The notes: generated by a model from the letters alone, not told the origin. A stretch of 64,000 bases of DNA from Streptomyces maremycinicus (GCF_001184025.1 NZ_BBYG01000011.1:145574-209573), one strand, 5' to 3'; positions 35,167 through 47,564 are shown, numbered from the stretch's first letter. Program-made: numbers and translations.

Positions 35167-35946
35167 ATGCGTATCGCGACCTGGAACGTGAACTCGATCA
35201 CCGCCCGCCTGCCGAGGCTGCTGGCCTGGCTGGAGAGCAGCGGCACCGACGTGCTGTGCCTCCAGGAGGCCAAGGTCGCCGAGGCGCAGTTCCCGCTCGA
35301 CCAGCTGCGCGAGCTGGGCTACGAGGCGGCGGTGCACGCCACGGGCCGGTGGAACGGCGTGGCGGTGATCTCCCGGGTGGGTCTGGCGGACGTCGTCAAG
35401 GGCCTGCCCGGCGACCCGGGCTACGACGGGGCGCCGGAGCCCCGCGCCATCGCGGCGACCTGCGGCCCGGTCCGCGTCTGGTCGGTGTACGTGCCGAACG
35501 GCCGCGAGGTCGACCACCCGCACTACGCGTACAAGCTCCAGTGGTTCGAAGCCCTCAAGGCCGCCGTCGCGGGCGACGCGGCGGGTGGCCGCCCCTTCGC
35601 GGTGCTGGGCGACTACAACGTGGCACCGACCGACGACGACGTGTTCGACGTGGCCGCCTTCGAGGGCCTCACCCATGTCACCCCGGCCGAGCGCGCCGCC
35701 CTGGCGTCCCTGCGCGAGGCCGGCCTGTCGGACGTCGTCCCGCGTCCCCTGAAGTACGACCACCCGTTCACGTACTGGGACTACCGCCAGCTGGCGTTCC
35801 CCAAGAACCGCGGCATGCGCATCGACCTGGTGTACGGCAACGAGCCGTTCGCCAAGGCCGTCAAGGACTCCTACGTCGACCGTGAGGAACGCAAGGGCAA
35901 GGGTGCCTCGGATCATGCTCCGGTGGTCGTCGACCTCGACGTGTAG
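35167..35946 (+). CDS. xthA: Exodeoxyribonuclease III
   Basis: This 259-residue enzyme acts as AP endonuclease and 3'-exonuclease in base excision repair. It starts directly at the fold (RIATWNVNSITARLP), with the metal-binding Glu in LCLQEAK (~36), catalytic Tyr in SVYVPNG, GDYNVAP (Asp/Asn pair, ~150), DLVYG and the general-base His in ASDHAPVVVDL (~252). All ExoIII-family motifs are intact and the length is normal. Streptomyces usually has more than one such enzyme. It lies in line with the metallo-hydrolase gene, with a weak ribosome site. Confidence 0.95.
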   Translation: MRIATWNVNSITARLPRLLAWLESSGTDVLCLQEAKVAEAQFPLDQLRELGYEAAVHATGRWNGVAVISRVGLADVVKGLPGDPGYDGAPEPRAIAATCGPVRVWSVYVPNGREVDHPHYAYKLQWFEALKAAVAGDAAGGRPFAVLGDYNVAPTDDDVFDVAAFEGLTHVTPAERAALASLREAGLSDVVPRPLKYDHPFTYWDYRQLAFPKNRGMRIDLVYGNEPFAKAVKDSYVDREERKGKGASDHAPVVVDLDV

Positions 35947-36062
35947 CGGGAGCCGGGGCCCGTCCGCCGGTGCCCCGGGCCCGCCCGGGGCGGGGGTCCG
36001 GGCGTCGGCGGATGCCAGCGCGCCTGTGGTGCGCACGCCGGTGCGAATGTCACGCTGGGCTT

Positions 36063-36482
36063 ATGAACATCCCTTTCCTGGGCAACAGGAGCAAGAAGTA
36101 CCGCGCGGCGGTGCTGGCCGAGGACCCCGAGGGGATCGCCGAACTCCTCTCCGAGTGTGAACTGTTGCGTTCCCAGGCGGCCCGGGAGGGGATCGGACTC
36201 GACGACACGGCCGCCTCGTTGGAGGCACTGGACCAGCTTCCGCCGCGTTGGCGGGAGGACGAGGAGACCCTGCCGTGGTTCGGCCATGACGCCGGTCTCT
36301 ACCTGGGGACGGTCGTCGTGCGCACGGTGCCCGGTGCCGTCTGGGTGATCTGGCCCGGCGGGGAACCGGCCGTCCGGCTGGCGTCCGGCCGGGAGGTCGA
36401 CGTGGTCACCGCGGGGCGTGAGTGGGCCGCGACCGGCACCCCCGAACTGTCCCAGCTCTACGCGGAGGTGGCCGAGAACTGA
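36063..36482 (+). CDS. Conserved Streptomyces protein of unknown function (resembles DUF6278)
   Basis: The 139-residue product from ATG 36063 has an acidic helical first half (GIAELLSECELLRSQAAREG) and a mixed second half with WFGHDAGLYLGTVVVRTVPG and VWVIWPGGEPAVRLASGREVDVV. Cys occurs once and no enzyme motif is visible. I remember near-identical Streptomyces proteins under the DUF6278 heading. The opening NIPFLGNRSKK has no signal peptide, so it is cytoplasmic. It precedes the orphan glutamate-type ATPase by 114 bp on the same strand; a functional link is not evident. Confidence 0.75.
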   Translation: MNIPFLGNRSKKYRAAVLAEDPEGIAELLSECELLRSQAAREGIGLDDTAASLEALDQLPPRWREDEETLPWFGHDAGLYLGTVVVRTVPGAVWVIWPGGEPAVRLASGREVDVVTAGREWAATGTPELSQLYAEVAEN

Positions 36483-36596
36483 GCACGGCGCGTAAATACG
36501 GCTAATGACTGAAAAGTGCGTGTCGTGCTCCAACTGCGGCCCCGTGTGGATAGTTTGCGGCGACCACGACACAGCTGAGAGTGAGTAGGGCTGCGC

Positions 36597-37340
<744 letters not shown>

Positions 37341-37388
37341 GCGACGGCGCCGGCCCCGGAGCCCACCTGCCCCGGCGGCGGCCGGAGA

Positions 37389-38957
37389 TCACTGCTCGCG
37401 CAGCGGAACCGACACGTACGACGGGTCGTCCGCCGGCGAGGAGAAGGTCAGCCGCGCGCCGGACGGGTTGTGCTCGACGTACAGCGGGTCGACGGTGTCG
37501 ACGACCAGGGCGAGCCGGTGCCCCGCCGGGACGTCGTAGGCCGTGGAGAACAGGTCCAGGTCGAGACCGAACGACTCGCCCGGCGTCCGTCCGTGGAAGG
37601 TGTACGGCGCGTCGGTGACCAGTTTGCCCAGGCCGAGCGGCCCCACGTCGTAGAGGTAGGCGACGAGGGTGCCGCTCTCCGCCGTCGGGGTGACGGTGGT
37701 GTGCAGCTTCGCGGTGCCGCGCACCCGCTGTGCGGTGGGGTACTTCGCGGACTGCCACACGGCGGCCCAGCGGCGGGGGAGCAGGGGGATCGCGGCCACC
37801 GGGGGCAGCTTCGCCACCTGGTCGAGGATGCTGGACAGGAAGACGGTCCCGCCGTCCGCGCCCGAGTCCACGCCGGTGTGGATCGTGGGGGAGCCGGCGA
37901 GGGCGAACCTCCGCCGGTCCGCGGCCACCGACTTCCAGTCCGGATATCCCTCGTAGCCGCCGGTGGAACGGGACTTGAGGCGGACCGGCTGTTCGCGGTC
38001 GACGCCGTTGTCCTCGCCCTTGAGGTAGTGGTCGAACCACCGCTCGGTGTCGGTCCACACGTCGTTGGGCAGCCCGAACAGACCGGTGAGCTCGGCGGTG
38101 GCGTGGTCTCCGGGGCGCAGCTCCAGCCGCTTGTGGCCGGTCAGCCGCTCGTAGAAGGCGGCGGACTGGTTGGGCGGGAAGATCGTGTCGCCCCAGGCGC
38201 CGGCCAGCATGACCGCCGCGCCGTTGCGGTTGAGCTGGTCGGCGTAGGTGATGGGGGAACGTTTCTGCCCCCAGGCGAGGATGTCCTTCTCCTTCGACAG
38301 GTCGGAGGAGTAGAACGCCGAGAAGACCTCCTGGGACTCGGCGCTCCGGCGGCCGGTGACCATGCCCACCGTGTCCAGTACGGCGGCGGCCTGGACGTGC
38401 TGGGTGCGGCCGGAGTAGATCGAGTCGATCAGGTCGCCCCAGCCGCTGAGCGAGGCGACGGCCTTGACGCGCGGGTCGTGGGCGGCGGCCAGCAGGCTGA
38501 TCCCGGCGCCGTACGAGACGCCCGCCATACCGATGTGCTCCGGGTCGGCGGGGGTGTTCGCGAGGGCCCAGTCGACGACCTCGGCGGCGTCGGCTACGTC
38601 GTGCGGACCGGCCACGTCGATCTCGCCGCCGGACTGCCAGAAGCCGCGCACGTTGTAACTGAGCACGACGTAACCGGAGTCGGCGAGCCGTCGCGCCCGG
38701 GCGAGGTACTCGATCTGCGGGAAGCCCCAGCTGGTCGGCAGCACGATCAGCGGGTGGCGGGTGCCGTCGGCGCCGGCGGGGGTGACCACGTTGGCCTTGA
38801 GGACCGTACCGCCGTCCCCGGCGATGTCGACGTAGCGGACGCCGCCGGTGGCCGCCTGCGCGGCGGGCGCCAGGCCCAGGACCCCGCCGGCGACCAGGGT
38901 CGCGGAGACGGCGCCCATGGCGGTCGTGCGAAGGGCCATGCGGTGCGTTCGTCCCAC
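37389..38957 (-). CDS. Secreted S15/CocE-type acyl hydrolase (X-Pro dipeptidyl-peptidase family)
   Basis: The 522-residue precursor has a Sec signal (~8-36, ending AAQAATGG). The catalytic alpha/beta-hydrolase domain (~40-290) includes the nucleophile Ser in MAGVSYGAGISLL (~147), the acid Asp near GAWGDTIFPP and the base His in PGDHATAEL. The C-terminal jelly-roll domain (~390-520; LVAYLYDVGPLG, HRLALVVDTVDPLYVEHNPS) is typical of CocE/X-Pro peptidases and absent from simple lipases. It probably cleaves Xaa-Pro peptides or esters outside the cell. The start is GTG 38957. It is convergent with the ABC ATPase. Confidence 0.88.
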   Translation of the reverse strand: MGRTHRMALRTTAMGAVSATLVAGGVLGLAPAAQAATGGVRYVDIAGDGGTVLKANVVTPAGADGTRHPLIVLPTSWGFPQIEYLARARRLADSGYVVLSYNVRGFWQSGGEIDVAGPHDVADAAEVVDWALANTPADPEHIGMAGVSYGAGISLLAAAHDPRVKAVASLSGWGDLIDSIYSGRTQHVQAAAVLDTVGMVTGRRSAESQEVFSAFYSSDLSKEKDILAWGQKRSPITYADQLNRNGAAVMLAGAWGDTIFPPNQSAAFYERLTGHKRLELRPGDHATAELTGLFGLPNDVWTDTERWFDHYLKGEDNGVDREQPVRLKSRSTGGYEGYPDWKSVAADRRRFALAGSPTIHTGVDSGADGGTVFLSSILDQVAKLPPVAAIPLLPRRWAAVWQSAKYPTAQRVRGTAKLHTTVTPTAESGTLVAYLYDVGPLGLGKLVTDAPYTFHGRTPGESFGLDLDLFSTAYDVPAGHRLALVVDTVDPLYVEHNPSGARLTFSSPADDPSYVSVPLREQ

Positions 38958-39038
38958 GGGTCACTCCTCCTGGCTGCGCCGTCGCAAAGTGACCTGACGG
39001 TAACCGCCGCGCCCTACCGGGAGTAACCCGCCGGTAAG

Positions 39039-39785
39039 TTACGTGGCGGTAACAATAGTTGACTCCGGAAGGGGAGCCTGTGCCGCCCGGGTCACGTCGT
39101 CGACCAGTTCGACCACATCGGGGCCGTAGGCCTGGGAGTTGACGACCTTCAGGAGCAGCACGAAGGAGCCGTTGCCGTGCTTGCGGGCCAGCCGCTCGTG
39201 GTTGCGGACCAGATAGCGGGTGGCGGCCTGGTTGTTGATCGCGCGCTGTCCGCAGAACAGGAACACCGGCCGTGCCTCGCGCCGCCGTCCCGCGGTCAGC
39301 CGGGCCAGCAGGACGAACTCGGTGACACCCGGTTCCATGCGGTAGTGCTCGCTGCCGATCTGGAACGCCAGCCGGTCGGGGCCCGGTTCACGGTCGGTGT
39401 TGACGCGCACCCCGGGCAGCATGGCCTGGATGTGGGCCGCCATCCGCCGGTTCGACCCCGGGCCGCCGACGCAGAACTCCGTCCGCTCGCCGAAACCCTG
39501 CCGGGCCACGTCCTGGGTGACCACCTCCGTTCCCGCGCCGCAGTCCTTGATGAGCGCGGCGAGTTCCAGGAGCGCGAACACGTCGTGCCGGTGCACCGCG
39601 AGGTCGGGGCTGCCCGCGTCGCGGTTCACCACGAGCAGGCACTCCGAGTTCTCGGGCAGCCCGAAGAAGGCCTGCTTGCGCCGGAGCCTGCGCTTCCACA
39701 GGTAGGTGCGGGTCAGCCAGCCGAGCGCGGCACTGATGCCGGCCGCGACCACACCCAGGACGATGTTGCGCACGTCGTCGTTCAT
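39039..39785 (-). CDS. Membrane-anchored cytoplasmic protein of unknown function
   Basis: The 248-residue protein starts with one hydrophobic helix (NIVLGVVAAGISAALGWL, ~7-24) followed by a strongly basic segment (KRRLRRKQ), so the bulk faces the cytoplasm. Its body (~38-235) has alternating strands and helices such as ECLLVVNRDAG, VFALLELAALIKD and FLFCGQRAINNQAATRYLV, giving a Rossmann-like impression. I recognise no named family, though similar Streptomyces proteins exist in memory. The helix-plus-basic start, lack of signal cleavage and single-gene setting offer no role. It is divergent from the gamma-glutamyltransferase gene. Confidence 0.75.
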   Translation of the reverse strand: MNDDVRNIVLGVVAAGISAALGWLTRTYLWKRRLRRKQAFFGLPENSECLLVVNRDAGSPDLAVHRHDVFALLELAALIKDCGAGTEVVTQDVARQGFGERTEFCVGGPGSNRRMAAHIQAMLPGVRVNTDREPGPDRLAFQIGSEHYRMEPGVTEFVLLARLTAGRRREARPVFLFCGQRAINNQAATRYLVRNHERLARKHGNGSFVLLLKVVNSQAYGPDVVELVDDVTRAAQAPLPESTIVTAT

Positions 39786-39928
39786 GGGCGCGCATGCTAG
39801 CGGGCGAGCACGGTCGGGGCGTACCCGTGTTCGAGGTGTGGCAGTCGTATGACAGTGCCCGGAAGGAGGCTGTCGGGGCCCCGGGAATCTGGTTACGCTG
39901 CGCGGACTGTCCTGGACTGGAGGTACGG

Positions 39929-41740
39929 ATGCGTCGCCCTGTCGCGCGGAAACTGTCGGTCCTGGCGGTCTCGGCCGCCGTGGTCACGGTGGGGGCCGCG
40001 GCGCCACCCGCCGCCGAGAGAGCCGCTGTTGCGAAGGTCCCGGTGGCGGTCGGCTACGGCGGCGCGGTCGCCAGCGTCGACGCGGACGCCTCCGCGGCCG
40101 GCATCGAGGTGCTGCGCGAGGGGGGCAACGCCGTCGACGCGGCCGTGGCCACCGCCGCAGCCCTCGGCGTCACCGAGCCCTACTCCTCCGGCATCGGCGG
40201 AGGAGGCTACTTCGTCTACTACGACGCCAAGTCCCGGGCCGTGCACACCATCGACGGCCGGGAGACCGCCCCGTTGACCGCGGACTCCGGGCTCTTCCTG
40301 GAGAACGGCAAGCCGCTCGCCTTCGCGGACGCCGTCAGCAGCGGCCTGGGCGTCGGCACGCCGGGCACGCCCGCCACCTGGGCGACCGCGCTGAAGGAGT
40401 GGGGCAGCGAACGGCTCGGCACGGTCCTGAAGCCCGCCCAGCGCATCGCCCGCGACGGCTTCACCGTCGACGAGACCTTCCGCAGCCAGACCGCCGCCAA
40501 CGAGACCCGCTTCCGCTACTTCCCCGACACGGCGAAGCTGTTCCTGCCCGGAGGACAACTCCCCGTAGTGGGCTCGACGTTCAAGAACCCCGACCTCGCC
40601 CGCACCTACGCGCAGCTGGCCCGCGAGGGCGTCGGCGCGATCTACCGCGGTGACCTCGGCGAGGACATCGTCGCGACGGTCGACAAACCGCCCGTGGACC
40701 CGGCCTCGGGCTGGAACGCCCGGCCCGGCGAGCTGTCCGCCAAGGATCTCGCGGCCTACCGGGCCAAGCTCCAGGCGCCCACGAAGACCTCGTACCGGGG
40801 CCTGGGCGTCTACTCCATCGCGCCCTCGTCCTCGGGCGGCACGACGGTCGGCGAGGCCCTCAACATCCTGGAGAAGACCGACCTTTCGAAGGCGAGCGAG
40901 GTCCAGTACCTGCACCGGTTCATCGAGGCCAGCCGGATCTCCTTCGCCGACCGCGGGCGCTGGGTCGGCGACCCCGCCTTCGAGGACGTCCCCACGAAGC
41001 AGTTGCTGTCGCAGAAGTACGCCGACTCCCGCGCCTGCCTCATCAAGGACGACGCGGTCCTCACCAGCCCGGTGGCGCCCGGCGACCCGCGTCACCCGGC
41101 CGCCTGCGGCACGGGCGGCACCGCGGCGCCGACGACGTACGAGGGAGAGAACACCACGCACCTCACCGTCGCCGACAAGTGGGGCAACGTGGTCTCCTAC
41201 ACCCTCACCATCGAGCAGACCGGCGGCAGCGGCATCACCGTCCCCGGCCGCGGCTTCCTCCTCAACAACGAGCTGACGGACTTCTCCTTCGCCCCCGCCA
41301 GCCCGGCCGTGCACGACCCGAACCTGCCCGGCCCGGGCAAGCGGCCGCGGTCGTCGATCTCGCCGACGATCGTGCTCGACCGGCACGGCAAGCCGGTGGT
41401 GGCCCTGGGGTCGCCCGGCGGCGCGACCATCATCACCACCGTGCTCCAGACCCTGACCGGGTTCCTCGACCGCGGGCTGCCGCTCGTCGACGCGATCGCC
41501 GCCCCGCGCGCGAGCCAACGCAACGCCGCGCAGACGGAGTTGGAGCCCGCCCTCTACGACGACACCAGCCCCGGCGGTCTGCGGGCCCGGCTGGAGGCCA
41601 TCGGGCACTCCTTCAAGCTCAACCCCGAGATCGGCGCCGCGACCGCCGTGCAGCGCCTGCCGGACGGCAAGTGGCTGGCCGCCGCCGAAACTGTGCGGCG
41701 CGGCGGCGGCTCGGCCCAGGTGGTGCGTCCGGCGCCCTGA
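39929..41740 (+). CDS. ggt: Secreted gamma-glutamyltransferase
   Basis: The 603-residue precursor (ATG 39929, GGAGG upstream) has a signal peptide (~1-30). The family landmarks are complete: GGNAVDAAVATAAALGVTEP, SGIGGGGYFVYYD, the autoprocessing and nucleophile Thr in GENTTHLTVADKWGNVVS (~409), and RPRSSISPTIVLDRHGKPV and GSPGGATIITTVLQ in the small subunit. It would self-cleave into two chains and hydrolyse or transfer gamma-glutamyl groups from glutathione-like or poly-glutamyl substrates outside the cell. A second, signal-less relative lies at 57669. It is convergent with the Clp gene (24 bp between stops). Confidence 0.95.
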   Translation: MRRPVARKLSVLAVSAAVVTVGAAAPPAAERAAVAKVPVAVGYGGAVASVDADASAAGIEVLREGGNAVDAAVATAAALGVTEPYSSGIGGGGYFVYYDAKSRAVHTIDGRETAPLTADSGLFLENGKPLAFADAVSSGLGVGTPGTPATWATALKEWGSERLGTVLKPAQRIARDGFTVDETFRSQTAANETRFRYFPDTAKLFLPGGQLPVVGSTFKNPDLARTYAQLAREGVGAIYRGDLGEDIVATVDKPPVDPASGWNARPGELSAKDLAAYRAKLQAPTKTSYRGLGVYSIAPSSSGGTTVGEALNILEKTDLSKASEVQYLHRFIEASRISFADRGRWVGDPAFEDVPTKQLLSQKYADSRACLIKDDAVLTSPVAPGDPRHPAACGTGGTAAPTTYEGENTTHLTVADKWGNVVSYTLTIEQTGGSGITVPGRGFLLNNELTDFSFAPASPAVHDPNLPGPGKRPRSSISPTIVLDRHGKPVVALGSPGGATIITTVLQTLTGFLDRGLPLVDAIAAPRASQRNAAQTELEPALYDDTSPGGLRARLEAIGHSFKLNPEIGAATAVQRLPDGKWLAAAETVRRGGGSAQVVRPAP

Positions 41741-41764
41741 CGCCGTCCGGTCACACGGCCGGGG

Positions 41765-44317
<2,553 letters not shown>

Positions 44318-44459
44318 GGCGTTCCGTTCGATCGACTGGCGCTGCCGGTGCGGCGGCTGCCCTGTCCGTGCCGGGCTACACCACGATGGCACGATCCGCA
44401 GGGCGCGGCATGTCCTGGAGCACACCACCGCGCTACCGCCCGGGTATGCCGTCGCGCCG

Positions 44460-45030
44460 GTGCGCTGCCGTGCCGACGTGTCGGCGGGGCGCCGTGCCGC
44501 GGTGCCGGTGTGCTGCCGTGCTGAGGTGTTGGCGGGCGCCGTGCCGCGGTGCCGGTGTGCTGCCGTGCCACCGCGCTGGGATGCCGTCGTGCCACGGTGC
44601 TGCCGTGCCGCCGTCACGGTCCTACCGTGCTGCTGTGCCGCCGTCACGGTGCCGCCGCGCCGCCGTCCTGCCGTCACGGTGCCGGTGTGCTGCCGCGCCA
44701 CTGCGCCGGTATGCCGCCGTGCCGCGGTGCCGCGGTGCCGCCGTGCCGCCGTGCCGCCGTCACGGTGCCGGTGTGCTGTCGCCGTGTCGCCGTGCCGCCG
44801 TGCTGCCGCGCCGCCGTCACGGTGCCGGTGTGCTGTCGCCGTGTCGCCGTGCTGCCGTGCCGCCGTCACGGTCCTACCGTGCTGCTGTGCCGCCGTCACG
44901 GTGCTGCCGTGCCGCCGTGCCGCCGTGCTGCCGTCCCGGTGCCGGTGTGCTGTCGCCGTGTCGCTGTGCCGCGGTGCTGCCGTGTCGGCGGGCCGCCCAT
45001 GCCGGGGTGCCGCCCGTGCCGCCGCCCCGT
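44460..45030. repeat. Degenerate GC-rich minisatellite (CCGTGCCGCCGTCACGG family)
   Basis: About 570 bp is built from variants of GCCGTGCTGCCGTGCCGCCGTCACGGTGCCG. A 51-bp block at 44601-44651 recurs exactly at 44853-44903 (252 bp apart), and a ~34-bp block at 44761 recurs 57 bp later. Both offsets are multiples of three. The minus-strand frame of the Clp gene stays open throughout, encoding Arg/His/Thr-rich repeats. No gene-like motif is present. It separates clpC from the aminopeptidase remnant. Confidence 0.8.
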
Positions 45031-45125
45031 GAATGCCGGTGCGCCGCGCGTGCCGCGCGGGTCGGCCGTGTGGGCCGGGGGCGTCCGCGGGCCCCGCCCC
45101 GCGGGGCGGAACGGTGCTGCCGGCG

Positions 45126-45406
45126 CTCGGTGAGGATCCTCGGGTCGCTGTCCGTGATCGCCACCGTGTGCTCCGCGTACGCGGCCCGGGAACCGTCGTT
45201 CGTGCGCAGCGTCCAGCCGTCGGGGCCTCGTGGAGCCGTCCTTGCCGCTCGCGATCAGCATCGGCTCGGTCGCGAGGGCCATGTCGTGGCGCAGCCGGGC
45301 GGCCCTCGAGGGGACCCCCGGGTCCTCGTGCGTCCGGCGGCCGATGCCATGGCCCCGAGGCCGTCCGGGATGCCGTGGCCCCCGCCTCCCGGCACACCTG
45401 CGCCAA
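45126..45406 (-). pseudogene. Decayed methionine aminopeptidase remnant (C-terminal third)
   Basis: Reading leftward and changing frame several times recovers the C-terminal part of a type I methionine aminopeptidase: QVCREAG, then GHGIPDGLG, then GHGIGRRTHEDPGVP, then [20 protein letters not shown], then [19 protein letters not shown] and [12 protein letters not shown]. The catalytic His of GHGIGR and the metal Glu of EPMLIA are recognisable, but at least three frameshifts break the gene and its N-terminal ~200 residues are missing. I recall an intact aminopeptidase divergent from a very similar XRE regulator in other Streptomyces. The adjoining repeats lie where the gene breaks down at its 3' side. 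Confidence 0.8.
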
Positions 45407-45425
45407 TTACTGTACCGGTATTAGA

Positions 45426-45686
45426 ATGGCACCCATGGTGCGCACCCCCCTCACCCCCGAAGAGCGCGAGCGCGGCGAACGGCTCGGCCGGCTGCTGCGC
45501 GAGGCCCGCGGCGGCCGGAGCATGGCCGACATCGCGACGCACGCCGGCATCTCCGCCGAGACCCTCCGCAAGATCGAGACCGGCCGCGCCCCCACCCCGG
45601 CCTTCTTCACGGTCGCCGCGCTCGCCCGGGTGCTCGGCCTGTCGATGGACGAGCTGGCGGGGCTGTGCGTGCCCGCCCCCGCGTGA
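45426..45686 (+). CDS. Small XRE-family helix-turn-helix regulator
   Basis: The 86-residue protein (ATG 45426, or ATG 45435) has a full XRE helix-turn-helix: GERLGRLLREARGGRSMADI, then THAGISAETLRKIETGRAP, then FTVAALARVLGLSMDELAG. The upstream sequence TACTGTACCGGTATTAGA contains the palindrome TACCGGTA and an AT-rich patch that could be a -10 element nearly touching the start codon, so the transcript may be leaderless and autoregulated. Its original divergent partner was probably the now-decayed aminopeptidase. Targets are unknown. Confidence 0.85.
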   Translation: MAPMVRTPLTPEERERGERLGRLLREARGGRSMADIATHAGISAETLRKIETGRAPTPAFFTVAALARVLGLSMDELAGLCVPAPA

Positions 45687-45829
45687 CACCCTGGGGCCGC
45701 TGTCCCTGCTCGGTCGGGATCACGGGCGCGCGTCGTCGCGTCGGTTTCGAAAACTGGCTGTAGCCGCGCTGTAACACGGTTGGTGTTCTCTACGAACCGG
45801 AGTGTTCCGGTCGGGGCGGGAGTCGAGCG

Positions 45830-47413
45830 ATGGCTGTGGATCAACTCCCGGGCAGAGTGCGGGAGTTCGCGAGCTACCTGAACGGACTGCTGTCGCGCCT
45901 CGATCAGGGCGCCGGCTGGTGCGCGGTGTTCTGGCAACGTGACCCCGACGGCATGCAGGCCTGCCTCGACGGGCGTGAGGTGCCCCCCTGGGACGTGGTG
46001 GACGCGGTGCTCCAGGACCTCGCCGCCGAGTACGGGGCCGAGGTCGCCGCGCGGCAGGCGGAACAGGTCCGGCCGCTGCACGCCGCCGCCCTCGCCGCCC
46101 ACGACGCCCGGCCCGGTGGACGTGACGCCCTCGGGGACCGGCTCGACGTGATGCTCCGCGAACAGCGGTACGCCGCCGAACGGCTGGCGGACCTGAGGCG
46201 CAGGCTCCCGGCCGCGACCACCCACGAGCAGGCCGAAGCCATCCGCCTCGACCTCGCCTGGGCCCAGGACGACCATGAACGGGCCACCGCGCGGTGCGCC
46301 GAACTCCGCCACCGGATGGCGGAGTCGGACCGGATCCCGACGACCGGCGCGGGCCCCGGACCCGCCCGGCACACCGAGGCCGACGCCAGGCAGGCCACGC
46401 ACGACGCCCCTGCCGGGTACGACACTCCTGCCGAGTACGACGCCCCTGCCGCGCACGGCGCTCCTTCCGGATACGAAGCGCCTGCCGCCTACGAAGCACC
46501 TGCCGGATACGGCGCCTCCGGTGGGTATGCCGCCGCCGAGCCCTCGGCCGACGCGCACGACTCCGAGGCGGCGGTCGGGGCGTACGAGTCCTGGGCGCCG
46601 GCGGCCGATGCCCCCGCCCCCCGGCCGGTTCCCGTCGAGGACGCCCCCGCGCCTGCCCCCGCCTCCGTGCCCAAGCAGCGCAAGCGCCGCCGCGGCAGCG
46701 CCCGGTTCGCGGGGATGGCCGAGGACGAGGACACCGCCTCCGCCGTCGTCCCGTCCGTCGCCGAACCGCCGGCACCCGTGCCCGCCACGGCAGGGCGCCG
46801 CACCCCGCGCGGTGCCCGCTTCGCCGGGGCCGCCGAGGAGAAGGCCGAGCGGCGGCCCGAAGCGCGGCGTGAGCCGCTGGACCCCGAGGCCCGGCGGGAG
46901 ACCGTCGAGACGGTCGAACGGCTGGTGAGCCTGCGCGGCGAGGGCCGCAGCGGCGAGGCGCACGCCCTGCTCGTCGAGCTCGCCTACTGGCCGGCCGCCC
47001 GCATCCCGCTGCTCGCGGCCGAGCTCCAGCGCGCCGGGCTCACCGCCGACTGGACCACCCTGCTCTGGGAGGCCGCCTCCCTCCCCGCAGACCGGCTCGT
47101 CGCCGCGGCCGACGCGCTGGCCGCCGTCGGGCGCACGGCCGACGGCGAGCAGATCCTGCGCCAGGGTGTCGCCCGCCCGGCCCCCGAGATAGGCCGGGCG
47201 GTACTCGGCCTGGTCGAGGAGGGCCGGCTGCGCGAGGTCCGCGCGCTGCTCGACGCCTACGTCCGGGTCCGCACGCCCGAGGAGGCCGCGCGCAGCGTCG
47301 CCCCGGCGCCGGAGACCCTCGTCCCCCTCGTGCTGGAGGCCGCGCGCAGCGTCTCGGAGGAGCGCCACTGGGACCTGGTGCACGCCCTCCGGGTGGCCGG
47401 CTTCACCGCCTGA
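45830..47413 (+). CDS. Large Ala/Pro-rich protein with helical N- and C-terminal domains
   Basis: The 527-residue protein starts with a conserved-looking domain (~1-160; AGWCAVFWQRDPDGMQACLD, a Glu/Arg-rich helix to ~160). A disordered centre (~165-330) holds imperfect repeats of the type YEAPAGYDAPA, then two copies of a GSARFAG / RGARFAG motif. The C-terminal ~170 residues are helical repeats (VSLRGEGRSGEAHALLVELA, LRQGVARPAPEIGRAVLGLV) like TPR/PPR-type arrays. Databases tend to label such proteins UL36-like, which only reflects composition. No enzymatic motif is visible. A scaffold or regulator role is a guess. It is followed by the pyrimidine cluster. Confidence 0.75.
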   Translation: MAVDQLPGRVREFASYLNGLLSRLDQGAGWCAVFWQRDPDGMQACLDGREVPPWDVVDAVLQDLAAEYGAEVAARQAEQVRPLHAAALAAHDARPGGRDALGDRLDVMLREQRYAAERLADLRRRLPAATTHEQAEAIRLDLAWAQDDHERATARCAELRHRMAESDRIPTTGAGPGPARHTEADARQATHDAPAGYDTPAEYDAPAAHGAPSGYEAPAAYEAPAGYGASGGYAAAEPSADAHDSEAAVGAYESWAPAADAPAPRPVPVEDAPAPAPASVPKQRKRRRGSARFAGMAEDEDTASAVVPSVAEPPAPVPATAGRRTPRGARFAGAAEEKAERRPEARREPLDPEARRETVETVERLVSLRGEGRSGEAHALLVELAYWPAARIPLLAAELQRAGLTADWTTLLWEAASLPADRLVAAADALAAVGRTADGEQILRQGVARPAPEIGRAVLGLVEEGRLREVRALLDAYVRVRTPEEAARSVAPAPETLVPLVLEAARSVSEERHWDLVHALRVAGFTA

Positions 47414-47535
47414 CCCTGGCCGCCTCCTTACGCCGTACGCCCGGCGACTCACCCACCGGAGTGTGAAACGCGATCGACTCGGCGGGTTAACGACGATGGT
47501 CTTGGCAAGCCCGTCCCGGAGGCTTACGTTCGTCC

Positions 47536-47564
47536 CTCTACGACCTTCGTCTACGGGCGTAGAG
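47536..47564. promoter_or_regulatory. Inverted repeat CTCTACG-N15-CGTAGAG upstream of the pyrimidine operon
   Basis: The outer arms enclose a second palindrome, CTACG-GG-CGTAG (47551-47562). The element lies 30 bp upstream of the first beta-ureidopropionase start, where it could be an operator for the PucR regulator encoded in the cluster. It does not match the repeat at 51418-51456. Confidence 0.45.

Noticed and set aside
44460..45030. Possible CRISPR array
   Set aside because: The repeats are direct, irregular and contiguous without unique spacers, and no cas genes are nearby.
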